Shown: in pieces, positions 37,655 through 48,399 of the stretch
Numbering within the stretch: position 1 is the stretch's first letter
Layout of the letters: each line of letters opens with the position of its first letter
Assembly (NCBI GenBank): GCA_013397455.1
Contig: VYZB01000338.1
Coordinates: 145,957-209,956, forward strand
Direction: 5' to 3'
Length of the DNA: 64,000 nucleotides
Source of the DNA: Crotophaga sulcirostris
Lineage: Eukaryota; Chordata; Aves; Cuculiformes; Crotophagidae
Program-made: the position numbers and the translations under genes
The notes under the pieces: generated by a model
Told to the model about the DNA's origin: nothing
Seen by the model: the letters and a program-made list of their open reading frames with translations, nothing else
The model's database searches: none

Positions 37655-38520
37655 ATCACAGTATCACAAGGACCTCTGAGATCATCAAGTCCAACTTATA
37701 ACCCAACACTAACACCAACCCATCATCTAAACCATGGCACTGAGTGCCTCAGCCAATCTCCTCTTAAACACCTCCAGGGTTGGTGACTCCACCACCTCCC
37801 TGGGCAGCGCATTCCAATGGCCAATCACCCTTTCAGGGAAGAACTTCTTCCTAACATCAAGCCTAAACCTCCCCTGAGGAAGCGTGAGTCCATGTCCTCT
37901 AGTTCTGTCCCTGGTCACCTGAGAGAAGAGACCAACCCCTGCCTGACTACAACCTCCTTTTAGGCAGTTGGAGAGAGCAATAAGGTCTCCCCTGAGCCTC
38001 CTCTTCTCCAGGCTAAACAGCCCCAGCTCCCTCAGTCGCTCCTCATAGGGCTTGTGCTCCAAACCCTTCACCATCTTCGTTGCTCTCCTCTGGACACACT
38101 CCAGTATCTTGACATCTTTCCCAAACTGAGGGGCCCAGGACTGCACGCAGTACTCAAGGTGAGGCCTGACCTGTGCCCAGTAGAGGGGGACGATAACTTC
38201 TCTGCTCCTGCTCGCCACACTATTCCTGATGCAGGCCAGGATGCCATTGGCCTTCTTGGCCACCTGGGCACACTGCTGGCTCATGTTGAGCTTCCTGTCA
38301 ACCAGCACCCCCAAGTCCCTTTCTGCCTGACTGCTCTCCAGCCACTCTGTCCCCAGTCTAGAGCTTTGCATGGGGTTATTGTGTCCAAAATGAAGCACCC
38401 GACATTTGGACTTATTAAACCTCATCCTCTTGGAATCAGTCCATCTCTCCAGCCTGTCAGGGTCCCTCTGTAGGGCCATCCTACCCTCTAACAGATCAAC
38501 CCTTCCTCCCAGCTTGATAT
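37655..38520 (-). mobile_element. CR1 copy (~866 bp), group A, minus
   Basis: Second-longest copy. On the minus strand it runs from the [18 protein letters not shown] segment through the uninterrupted ORF2 C-terminus to the stop, the 3' UTR and the tail (37655-37670). About seven bases of the 3' UTR (normally TTTCCAA) are missing. The 5' break falls a few codons after the reverse-transcriptase FADDT motif, near that of the 24022 copy. Confidence 0.96.
37727..38520 (-). pseudogene. CR1 ORF2 C-terminal remnant
   Basis: About 260 codons of CR1 ORF2 are open, from [13 protein letters not shown] to [15 protein letters not shown]. The frame continues a further ~48 codons into flanking DNA (to an ATG at 38665), which does not look like CR1. 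The catalytic FADD residues lie outside the copy, as do the endonuclease and most of the reverse transcriptase, so no activity is expected. Close similarity to the 24024-24839 remnant, about 93% by eye count, indicates the same young subfamily. An antisense frame of 139 codons (38054-38473) over the same DNA is a shadow. Confidence 0.92.
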
Positions 38521-40320
38521 TACCCAGTCTTTCTAACAACACAGGGTCCAGCCATGAGGACAAAGCAGTGAATGTTTCAGGTGGTGCCAGTTTCCAAAAT
38601 CCATTCTCTCCATAGGCTGAGCACATGGAGAAGGGATGTGGGATAAGGCTGGGAGTGCAACACACAACACAGATTTAATGAGCAGAAAGTGTTCTCTGCA
38701 GTGTATGGCTGGGTCATTTCTGACATCAGAATACCTTCCCTTCAGCAGACAATGCTATTTTTCCAGTGCAGAGCTGTCCCTCTGTGTTACGTCTGTGGAA
38801 TAAGAACTCTCTCTGTCACTGGACACAGAAGATTTATTTAAGAGATGAGGTGGCCCTGAAACACCATTCCTGCAGTAATTAATTGGCTAGTGCTGTAAAG
38901 CACAGTAGCAACATTTTGAGAGACATTATCTGCTGTCCTGCTTGAATTAAGAATTCATAAGGGCACAAATCATTCCACAGACTTTGCTTTGCTTTAAGTT
39001 ATACTGTATACAAATCATCTAAGAAGGCAAGTTGATTAATGAGACAGAAAGTGAGAGCCCAGAAGAAAATACATCTCTTCTCTATCTAATCTCTTCTACC
39101 TTTCAGCCTGCCCACCTGCCTGCAGGACAGTGTGGTAGAGAGCAACCCAAATACTCAAACTTATGCCCCGCGCCTCTTTTCTCTTTCTCTGTGTCTCGCT
39201 TGAGTTATGATAAATACGTAATTCTGTAAAAAGCTTTCAGTTCTGAGGCCAGAGGAAAGCAGCTGTCATGCTCAGCATCATCTCTATTGTGTTCAGAGCT
39301 TGCATCATGGCAGGAGGCTGTGGTACCATGTCCTGATCACCTTCCATTTGCACCAGGTATTCATTGGATTTTTCCAGTAGCAAGACAGATGTGATTAGCT
39401 TGTCTTTATCCTGCAATCTATTAGATAACTAGATTTTTCCTTTGCCCCTCCATTTAAGATTTCAGATCCCATCTTAGCTTTCCAAGCCTGATGATAGTGA
39501 TTGGCATGAGCTGGAGCAAGGGGTGAGACAGCTGTGATGTGAGAGCAAGGCATGCATTTGCCAGATGCACTAGATTCTGCATTTAGGAATTTACACAGCC
39601 AGATGTGTCTTCCTAGCCTTGTTAGACTGGGATGCAGCCTACATCCCCCAGGCAGGTCAAGCAGAACCTAATAAATGCCTTTCCAAATCCCTCATGGTTC
39701 CTTCCACTGTGTTCCCAGAGGGAGCAAACATAAATAGTTGTGCCCAGAGGCTTGCACAAGCATATGTTCAAAATTCAGCCTAAGAACTGGATGTATGTCC
39801 CTGTCTTCAAAAGAAAGATCTGTAGAGGTTGTGTCACTTGGAGTTGCTTGCCTGTGGCCTTGGCTGCAGCTGTGAGTGGCCATCAGTGACCTGGGGGCAC
39901 AGCAGAACCCCTTGGAAGTTGGTCGTGTGGCTCTCAGGCAGGCTGGTAATCCCAAGACCCAACAGTGGATAAGGGTTGTTACAAAACCTGTTTCTGTGGC
40001 CCCTCTTGCCTGGTGTTGTTGGTACAGTGTCCACTGGTGAAGCTTCTGGGGCTCTGCCTGTCCCATACCAGCCCTGAACAATCACAGGGTTGCTGAGCTG
40101 GTGCCCTTGGGCAGCCTGCAAGGAAGCAGTGCCAATGGTGAGTGCCAGGGCGGGAGGGAAGCGTGCCTGGCAGCCGCTGCAGATGCCTCTGCCCTGGGTA
40201 AAGACTCAGACTGGCAGAGCAGCAACTGTTTTAAACAGAGGGATGTGCCACAGCATCCCTAGAGTAGGGTACAGCCTGGGGATGTTGGAAAGGAGCTCAC
40301 AGCCCATTGGAAAGCGGCAG
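38521..40320. other. Unique non-coding stretch
   Basis: No gene or repeat recognised. Minus-strand ORFs of 129 and 95 codons (39692-40121) overlap in different frames and have no recognisable features. Confidence 0.5.
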
Positions 40321-40581
40321 AGAATCACAGAATGGTTTGTGTTGGAAGGGACCTTCCAGTCCCACCCCCTTGTCATGGGCAGGGACACCTCCCACTGGAT
40401 CAGGGGGCTCCAAGCCCCATCCAACCTGGCCTTCAACACCTCCAGGGATGGGGCAGCCACCACTGCTCTGGGCAACCTGTGCCAGGGCCTCCCCACCCTC
40501 ACAGGAAAACATTTCTCCCTAAGATCTCATCTCAACCTCCCCTCTTTCACCTTAAAACTTTTCCCCCTCATCCTATAACTA
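40321..40581 (-). mobile_element. CR1 fragment, group B, minus, beside assembly gap
   Basis: Tail and 3' UTR (AGAATCACAGAATGGTTTG) lead into the group B ORF2 C-terminal region in reverse. It fades about 20 bases before the run of N. It may continue in sequence missing from the gap. Confidence 0.92.
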
Positions 40582-40602
40582 GAGCCATCCTGGAATGATG
40601 TC

Positions 40603-40672
40603 NNNNNNNNNNNNNNNNNNNNNNNNNNNNNNNNNNNNNNNNNNNNNNNNNNNNNNNNNNNNNNNNNNNNNN
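40603..40672. other. Assembly gap, 70 N
   Basis: A run of 70 undetermined bases. CR1 sequence lies close on the left and directly on the right, in the same orientation but from different groups (B and A). The true size may differ from 70. Confidence 0.99.
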
Positions 40673-40794
40673 AACCCAACACCAACACCAACCCATCATC
40701 TAAACCATGGCACTGAGTGCCTCAGCCAATCTCCCCTTAAACACCTCCAGGGTTGGTGACTCCACCACCTCCCTGGGCAGCGCATTCCAATGGC
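40673..40794 (-). mobile_element. CR1 fragment, group A, minus, cut by gap
   Basis: Begins inside the 3' UTR (AACCCAACACCAACACC) directly after the gap and continues into the ORF2 C-terminal codons in reverse, stopping at 40794. Its tail and last ~40 bases are hidden in the gap. Confidence 0.93.
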
Positions 40795-42322
40795 TAAATG
40801 TCAGGAGGCTTTGTCATGGTCAGTGGGAACAGAAAGTTATAACCTGTCTCACAATATCCTCCAGCTTTGCAGAGAAGACTGGCAACACACGTGGTTTAGA
40901 GGTAAATACTTTGGAGTCAGGGCTTGGACTCAGCCCATGGGCTGAGGATGGGAGATGTGCAGTGCCAGTGCTGGTGTCTGAGAGAGCACTGGGGTGGGAA
41001 CAACTGGACAGTTTCATAGTGAGTTGCACAATTCTGTCAAGGTTGTGTTTGGTTTTTCTCCCACAAGAATTAATTTCAACAAATGTCTTTTCATTTGTTT
41101 GTTTGTTTACTGAAGATGCCTTGCAAGCATGGGAACAAAAATTTTGACTGATGAGGTTTTTGCAAGGTTTTTGGCTGACACCAATCTATGTTTTTGCTGC
41201 CCCAAATTGGAACATTTTCGAAGGGAAAAAGATGTGAGGGAAATTTCAGAATCTTTATTTTCTTGTTTTTATTCCAAACTTAAATTAATTAAATTTGAAT
41301 TAATTAAATCAAATTTCAGAATGGCAGAATAAATGGAAATCATGGAACCCTCCCATTCCACCAGAGCTGTCACCCTTCATTTAGCACAGGCAGCAGGGGA
41401 AATAAGTATGTCCACAAGCTATCAAGATTCTTCAGCCTTCTGATATGTTAAATTCAGCCTGAACGGATGTGTCAGGATTCACACAGGGAGGGTCAGTACC
41501 TCCTAGCAGGGGTATGAACGAGATGACCTCTCGAGAGCCGCTCCATTTTCCTATGAGTTGTCACCGATGACTTAACCTGTTGCAGCGCAAACCACTGAGT
41601 TAAGATCATTAATTCCAGCAACTTTGGCTTTCTGATGCTGTTGAGTGCCATGACCTGGTCTGGTTTGGCTTTTCTGGTGAAGATCAGCAGGATCACAGAA
41701 CACAGTGTTCTCTGGCTGCCGAATGATCTATGGAGCATCAACTCAAGTTAAATTAAGCTCACAAAATGAGCTTTTCAGTGGGAACAGAGTAGAGCTGCGG
41801 GGACTGGAATTAGACCAAACCAAAAGTGTCAAGGGAAAACGCAGGCTGAACCAGAGCTCATTTGCAGAACTTAAAATGAAATCACAACATATCTCTTTCC
41901 TGAGCTGCCACAAGGTTCTGAGCTGGAGCCTCTGACCCGCAAAGTAAATATGCAATTTGCCACCATTCTAGGTACCTGGAGACACCAGAATTGGGGATAT
42001 CAGTATGCGGTGAGAAATCAAAGCGATACATCTGCTAACAAATGAGAATTTCAAGAATAATTGATTCTGAAAGGGGAACACAGCAAACAAAGCTCAACAA
42101 ATTTATTTCTGCCGAGCATCCTTACTTCCAAAATAGACTATTTGGACATAAAGACTATAAAGACATAAAAGGAGGGGAGGGGAAGGTGACCCTCAACCAA
42201 GACCCTGATTTCCTATCTGTAGAGGAGCTAGCAAGAAGTACTTGAGATTTGTGGTAAAATCTGGGCCAAAATCTGGATCTAAATGTAGAGAGGGCTGGTT
42301 CCTGAGAGATTGAGATGGAAAC

Positions 42323-42360
42323 AAAGAGGAGGAAGAAGAGGAAGAGAAAGAGGTGGAGGA
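42323..42360. repeat. GA-rich purine tract
   Basis: About 38 bases of A and G with a single T. Such tracts are common simple sequence. Confidence 0.8.
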
Positions 42361-43593
42361 ACGACCCAAGACCTCCATCAACCCTGAGATGGAGAAGTGC
42401 CAAGCTGCAAAAAGCCAGCAAGAGGAATTTGAGGAAAGTGGGAAATTGATAAGGGGAGGGAGATAGCAGCAGCTGGTGCCAGAAAACAGAGACAGTATGT
42501 TAGGCAACCTTTATTGCAAAGTCTGTGCTAGAATGGTCATTGCCTACAGAAATACTGTGGTAACAGGGGAGGACAAGTCGGTGTCTGTGTAAAGATCTCA
42601 AACCCTTAAAAACTTACAAACTGGAAACCAGAGGCTCTGCTAAGTCTGCCTGCTCTCAGACCTTGTAGGAACCTGCCAACCCTCAGACTTTGCATTGACC
42701 ATAGAATTGCACATTGTTCTTTAGGCTTTCTTGGAATTAATATAATTAAAAATAAGAAAACTGCATCAGTTCCAATCTAATGGGGAAAGGGGAGCTGATA
42801 TGTGGGGTAGCTGAATTAACTACAGAAAAGAATAATCAAAAGTGATCTTTGCAGCTCGGAGGCAGCAACTGAAAGACCACAAGGGAAGCCAAAGTCAGAT
42901 ATTACCTCTCTGAATTAAAATTAAAGCAATTAATCAATTGTTCTTGCTAGAATTAATAGCAAAACAAAGAAGCCTGCAATATTAAACTGAAATTCTTTGT
43001 CTAGATCTGACCAAGTCCAAATGTATGGGGTCTCTCAGGACTCTCCTGGATATTTATTGCGGTTGAATGAATTGCATTTTTTAGTTTATAAAAAACATAT
43101 ATTAGGCAACTGAAAAGTAAAAGTAATTCTAAAAAGAAGCTACTTTTCATTTTCTCTTTTTTTTTTTTGATGTGCAAATGAGGTATTTCCAGTGCTGGTC
43201 AAACTATATGCAGCAGCCAGCATACTGGGAAATGGACAGCAGTATCTGTAGAGAAGGAGGTGAAATTTCAGTCAGCATTTTACGCTGCAATTAAACCTAA
43301 AGGAACTGCATCTTCTCTGATCAAGGTGGGGAAAGCAGCTGCTCTCTGTGTTCAGTATGGTCAGCCACTCATTAGGTTCTTTTTAAGCCTTGGTGGCAAA
43401 AATGTTGTGACTGCATTACTCTTCCATAGTTCCTGTGACAATATGTGCTCATTAGTCAGTGCAGGCACGGTACCATGAGCAGGGCTCACACCAGGATAAA
43501 CTTCCCAGCCCGGCCAGAGAACTCCTGCATTCGACACAGTAAATGGTGTTGTGGTCAAACCCTTTGCTCAGTTTTTGCAAAGGGACAGAGAGA

Positions 43594-43631
43594 GGAATAA
43601 GTGCACGTGCGTGGAATAAGTGCAAGTGCGT
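43594..43631. repeat. 19-bp tandem duplication
   Basis: Units 43594-43612 and 43613-43631 begin GGAATAAGTGCA and end GTGCGT. They differ at one base. Confidence 0.92.
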
Positions 43632-43771
43632 CTTCTTAGCTTGCTAGAAAATGTAATTAATTTGCACTTGAAAGCCCCACTCTAGATAAGGATCCCTGTA
43701 GGAGTTGGTAGGAATCACTGTGGTTCCAACATCACTATTGCTCTTGGCTCCTGAGTCCCTCCCAGGACAAC

Positions 43772-43988
43772 TTAGAATCATAGAATCACCTGAGTTGGAA
43801 GGGACCCAAAAAGGATCATTGAGTCCAACTCCTGTCCTTACATAGGACACTCCCAACATGTGACTGAGGGCATTGGCCAAATGCTTCTTGAATACTGGCA
43901 GACGGGATGCCATGACTGCTTCTCTGGGGAGTTGTTCCAGGGCTCCACCACCTGCTGGGTGAAGAACCTCTTCCTAATATCCAGCTTC
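43772..43988 (-). mobile_element. CR1 fragment, group D, minus
   Basis: Tail and 3' UTR read TTAGAATCATAGAATCACC then GAGTTGGAAGGGACCC, followed in reverse by C-terminal codons (ASRLPVFKKHLANAL-like) and the RKRFFTQQV-like region. This 3' end differs from the other groups, and it is the only such copy here. It stops at the GATATTAGGAAGAGG segment. Confidence 0.9.
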
Positions 43989-45873
43989 TGATTCTGGTCA
44001 ATGGTTACACTTCAAAGTTCGATGAGATACACTACCCAGACTTTCAGTACTTGATATCTCCTGTTGTTCTTTTACCTCCTGAAATGCAACAGGCTCTTTG
44101 AAGTGGAATAACGTAGAATTCTTGTTTTCCTCTTTATAGTTTTGTTCCTGAGGATGAAATACTCCAGCTTGGTGCTACCAGGCTGTTAGCATAGTTCCTG
44201 GTCTCGTGATCCTGTATGTATTGGTTTATTTATTTATGTATTGGTTATTATTATGCATTGGTTTATTATTTATTGATGTATTGGTTATTATTATGTATTG
44301 GTTATTATTTATGTATTGCAGGCTGAAGCATTTGGGCATGACCTTTTGCAGCCCACCTCCCCTTCCCCCCCTAACCTCGGCATGGTGCTGGGCACGGGAA
44401 TGTAGCTGGTCCCATGTGTTGTTCCTATAAAACATATGACAAGGAATCCCACTAAATATGGAGCTCACTGGGGGTACTGCACCAAAATGCCTTTTGAATT
44501 GAACAGCAAAAGGGAACCTGAGGGTAAGATTTGGGTTCTGTGAAATAAAGGGCAGCAGAGTGTATCTGCAGAGCATTTGAATGAAGTCAGATTAACAAGG
44601 AATTAATGACCCGGAACGCAGGTTTATTAGGCGGTCCCGCCTTTGTTATTGCTATGAGCAATTTCCCCGTTGTGTTTAATCTCTTCTTGCATACTGACAC
44701 ATTCTTCAGGTCTGCATGTTTAAACAGGGTGTGCACTGTGGTTCTCTCTTGTGCTGCCAGGGCTTTGGGTGCTGTCTCAGAATCGGTGTTTCCCTGCATG
44801 GGATTGCAGAACGGAACTCCTGCCCAACGGGAGCCCTGTGCTGGGGTGGGGTTCCTGCTCACTAGCAAGCAATCAACTGCTCACTTTCAGTCAGAAATCT
44901 ATTGTTTTGGGTTTAACAATGTGTTTTGTTTCCAATTTAAGAGTTTCCTTTAAATGACAATTGAAAGATGTTTCATAGTGAGCTTATTCTGAATGAAAAT
45001 ATAAATGATTTCCCTTGAAAGATGTCAGAACGAAACATTTCAGCCAGAGTGAAGGGAATTGCTTGTTCGCTTTTCTTTTCCTTACAAAGAGAGTTCAGCA
45101 AAACAAAGATGAGTTAATAAAATATTTCCGATTCTGCCATATTTTACAAAAAAAATTCAAGGGCTTGCAGAAATGCTGCAAGTATCATGGACCCTGCCAG
45201 CTCCACTGCATTTAACAAAGATACTTCCAAGGGCTTTTTAAGGTCCAAACGCATTCCATCCCTTCTGCTCCTTAGCTACATAACTCCAGTTCCTTTGCTG
45301 CCTGTCAGATCTCCTTCTTAAGGACTCATTAGAGTCGCAGGGGGGAGGTTTCAGATCTACTGGAGTGCAGGGAGAAGTGGGCATGCCAGTTGCATGGGTG
45401 CAGGACAATTGTGCTCTTTCATTTTGAGCTCATCTTGCGTGGTAGTTCAGCAGAGAATTAGGAGATACAGGAGATGTGGGAAGTGTGATCGGTGGTTCTC
45501 CTCACTGACTGTGCAGTTCCCTGGTGGAGGGAAGGGGATCATTCTCATTGCAGTATAAATCACAGCTATCTCCTTAGCAGTGATGGTTTGACACTTGTGT
45601 GATCCTTAAAGTCAGTAAGACTGGAAACAAATACAGGGAGTGATTTTTGAAAAGCTATTTCTTCTTCTTTATAGTGTTTGACAATCTGCAAGAGGGAGGA
45701 GATTAAGTGCGAGAGCAGTTCTAAAATGATGGTGTAGAATCAAGTGCGTTAAAAGAAATCTGCTCATGCAGTATCTCATCTTGCCTGAGTTATCAAGTGG
45801 TAGGTAGCTGCCAGTGTTATCAAGAGTCACCAACAAAATGCTACCAAGATGCTCAATCCATTCACCCAGGTGC
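43989..45873. other. Unique stretch with a minisatellite-like tract
   Basis: No gene recognised. It includes the ATTGGTTATT-type tandem tract (listed separately). 44585-44700 carries several CpG in an otherwise AT-rich setting (CCCGGAACGC, GGCGGTCCCGCC) and no repeat similarity, which may mean constraint. Confidence 0.5.
44217..44318. repeat. Minisatellite-like tract, TATTGGTTATTATTATG-type units
   Basis: Five irregularly spaced units of about 17-23 bases share TATTGGTT followed by ATT/TTA triplets. A sixth partial unit ends at GTATTG. Units differ in length, which suggests repeated slippage. Confidence 0.85.
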
Positions 45874-46182
45874 TTGTAGTCAGGCAGGGGTTGGTCTCTT
45901 CTCTCAGGTGACCAGGGACAGAACTAGAGGACATGGACTCAAGCTTCCTCAGGGAAAGTTTAGGCTTGATGTTAGGAAAAAGTTCTTCCCTGAAAGGGTG
46001 ATTGACCATTGGAATGTGCTGCCCAGGGAGGTGGTGGAGTCACCAACCCTGGAGGTGTTTGAGAGGAGATTGGCTGAGGCACTCAGTGCCATGGTTTAGA
46101 TGCTGGGTTGGTGTTAGTGTTGGGTTCTAGGTTGGACTCGATGATCTCAGAGGTCCTTTCCAGCCTTGTGATACTGTGATAC
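45874..46182 (+). mobile_element. CR1 fragment (~309 bp), group A, plus
   Basis: Starts at the [24 protein letters not shown] codons and stays open to the ORF2 stop (about 75 codons). The group A 3' UTR and a tail with one full ATACTGTG unit follow. Little decay, so probably young. Confidence 0.95.
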
Positions 46183-47140
46183 CCAGGTGAAACACCCCTC
46201 CCTGCTCCCACCCCGCTCCTCTTGACCACAGAAACAGGCTTGACCATCATGAGAGAGGCAGAACAAGGAGGAGTGATGTATTGCTCTGCTCCAGTTATGA
46301 TCAAGTGCACGGTTACCCAACAGGTAAGCCTGGGTAGAATCAGTCACACCAATTCCATAGCTCGTTATCTTTTTTCTCTTTTTCCTGATTCTCCTTTTGG
46401 CACCCTTGTACCTCCACACCTTTGTCCTCCCAAATTAACAGCCTTTCTCTGGTCACTATTTCCCCATTTACATCAGTTATACTACATATGTGCTGAAATC
46501 TAGTATTTTTGATACTGATACCTAGGCAGTCTTGGCCTTATCTGCTGTTGCCAATATGATTATGCAGATGCTGTCAGGCTTGGATAGCTATGCTGCCCAG
46601 AAGCTTCCCAAGACTCCCCTCAGGTTACCTGTGGAGTCTGGCCATTTCTTATATCATTCCCTCTTGACCATCCATGACATCCAACCATGCTTCCCAGGGC
46701 TGTCTGGATCACATGTCACACAGTAATCCAACACGTCTTGCGTGATGTCCATCTGTTCTCTGAATCCTGTTCAGTTAGCGTAACCGAGGGCCAGTCAGGA
46801 GCCCAGGGCTCTTCTGCCTGCAGCTCTAAGAGCTCATTCTTGACGTGGTATAATGGAGGGGCAACTATCCAGGCAACCACAAACAAAGGCTTTCTGGCAG
46901 GTACTCATGAGTGGAGTATGAAAAAAACTCTTCATTTGCAGTTGAATGCTGTTTAGCATCTTCCTGGTGATCATACTTACAGCACAATATTTAATAGCTT
47001 CTTGTAGATCAGGGGTAACCACCTACAAAAAAGGGCATATTGTGAGACATGCTGTAATCTGGGACATTTGGCATCCCTGGGTCTTTGGGCAAGGCAATAG
47101 GATGCAGTCACCTTGGGATGGAGGAAGAACTGCTTTTATA
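46183..47140. other. Unique non-coding stretch
   Basis: No gene recognised. A splice-donor-like CAG/GTAAGC occurs at about 46321 after a short open frame, but no partner site is supported. Confidence 0.5.
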
Positions 47141-47253
47141 TATCACAGAGTCACACAGTATCACAATATCACAAGGTTGGAAAGGACCTCTGAGATCATG
47201 AAGTCCAACCTATAACCCAACACTAACACCAACCCATCATCTAAACCCTGGCA
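47141..47253 (-). mobile_element. CR1 3'-end fragment (~113 bp), group A, minus
   Basis: The tail is long and mixed; read on the minus strand it is ATATTGTG, ATACTGTG, then TGACTCTGTGA. The group A 3' UTR follows, and the copy ends at the last ORF2 codons. It is one of four copies cut within ~13 bases of each other. Confidence 0.92.
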
Positions 47254-48086
47254 ACCATCAGAGTAGCATAAATTGCATACCTTTCATTGAAACCTCTGAG
47301 AGAGCAGATTCTAGAAGCAATGATTTCTGCTTAGTTCAAAGTCTGCACCCAGTGCTTCAGGGAAGTAAATAAAATATTAAATCAAATACTTCAAAGCTCC
47401 CTGTGCTCCTTCTAGAAACCTCAGCAACATCATGCTGTCAGACTGTCCTCGAGCAACCAGGGCTGGGTGAGCTGTACTGGGAACTGACTCTTCCTGACCC
47501 TCTCCGACTTCAGCTGGAATTGTGCTGGGTCAGCGTTTCCAAGCACTGCCTGCCAGAATGCCAGAGGGACCACACTAACCACTGACTCTGAAATCTTGCA
47601 TACAAGAAAATCTTGCATATCTGTAATTTGAGAAGGGATTTTCATGTAAAAGAGTGCTGAGAGATGCAGGCAAAACAATAAATAAGTTGGCTATTTCACA
47701 CAAAAGACCAACCCTGTCCACCTTAGCATGACCCAAGTCATTCTTATGGTCACCACAAGCTCATTTGTGACTCACACTTTTTAGTGCTTGCTGTTTTGTA
47801 TATTTTCTGAAGCCACACCCCAAAGCACAGAATTTGGTGTGACATGAGGGGGGGAAAAAAAGAAAGGAAAAAAAGGTGGATCTTCCCAGACCAGGTTTAT
47901 TTTTGGTAGACTAGAGACCTTTCTGAGCGATATGATAGGATAATTTTGCCACTATCAATGGGTTCCAGTGAGAAAAGGTTTCATAATTGTGAACTGACAT
48001 AATTCAAAGAGAATTGCAGAAAATCTGAATATTGCTGTACTGCTTGTTAACCATTTGATAGGGTTGTTCTGCATGTATCTTCCCAC
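47254..48086. other. Unique non-coding stretch
   Basis: No gene or repeat recognised. A short A/G-rich run lies at about 47848-47878. Confidence 0.5.
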
Positions 48087-48399
48087 AGAAAGCTGGGGAG
48101 GGCTTCGTGGTCAGGGAATGCAGGGATAGGACGAGGGGGAATGGTTTTAAGCTGAAAGAGAGGAGATTGAGATGAGATCTTAGGCAGAAATGTTTTCCTT
48201 TGAGGGTGGGGAGGCCCTGGCCCAGGTTGCCCAGGGAAGTGGTGGCTGCCCCATCCCTGCAGGTGTTGAAGGCCAGGTTGGATGGGGCTTGGAGCCCCCT
48301 GATCCAGTGGGAGGTGTCCCCGCCCATGGCAGGGGGTTGCAACTGGATGGGCTTTAAGGTCCCTTCCAACCCAAACCATTCCATGACTATGATTCTGTG
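48087..48399 (+). mobile_element. CR1 fragment (~313 bp), group B, plus
   Basis: Carries the group B sequence from the AAGCTGGGGAGGG segment through the RKCFPLRVGRPWPRLPREVV-like codons, the 3' UTR and a tail with GACTATG and ATTCTGTG. The C-terminal part is open for about 67 codons (48200-48403). Confidence 0.93.

Larger units (their letters stand above)
40795..43771. other. 3-kb unique stretch, purine tract and short repeats
   Basis: No gene recognised. An AT palindrome-like segment lies at about 41281-41320 (AAATTTGA and TCAAATTT arms). A purine tract at 42323-42360 and a 19-bp tandem duplication at 43594-43631 are listed separately. A T run lies near 43158-43169. A 104-codon minus-strand ORF (42193-42507) is the complement of the purine tract region and is serine-rich for that reason. 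Confidence 0.5.

Noticed and set aside
38054..38473. 139-codon plus-strand frame
   Set aside because: It is antisense to the CR1 ORF2 remnant on the minus strand, and its mirror occurs over the 24022 copy too.
46222..46330. Possible exon ending in CAG/GTAAGC just downstream of a CR1 copy
   Set aside because: The donor match is good, but no acceptor with a proper branch region or partner exon could be supported.
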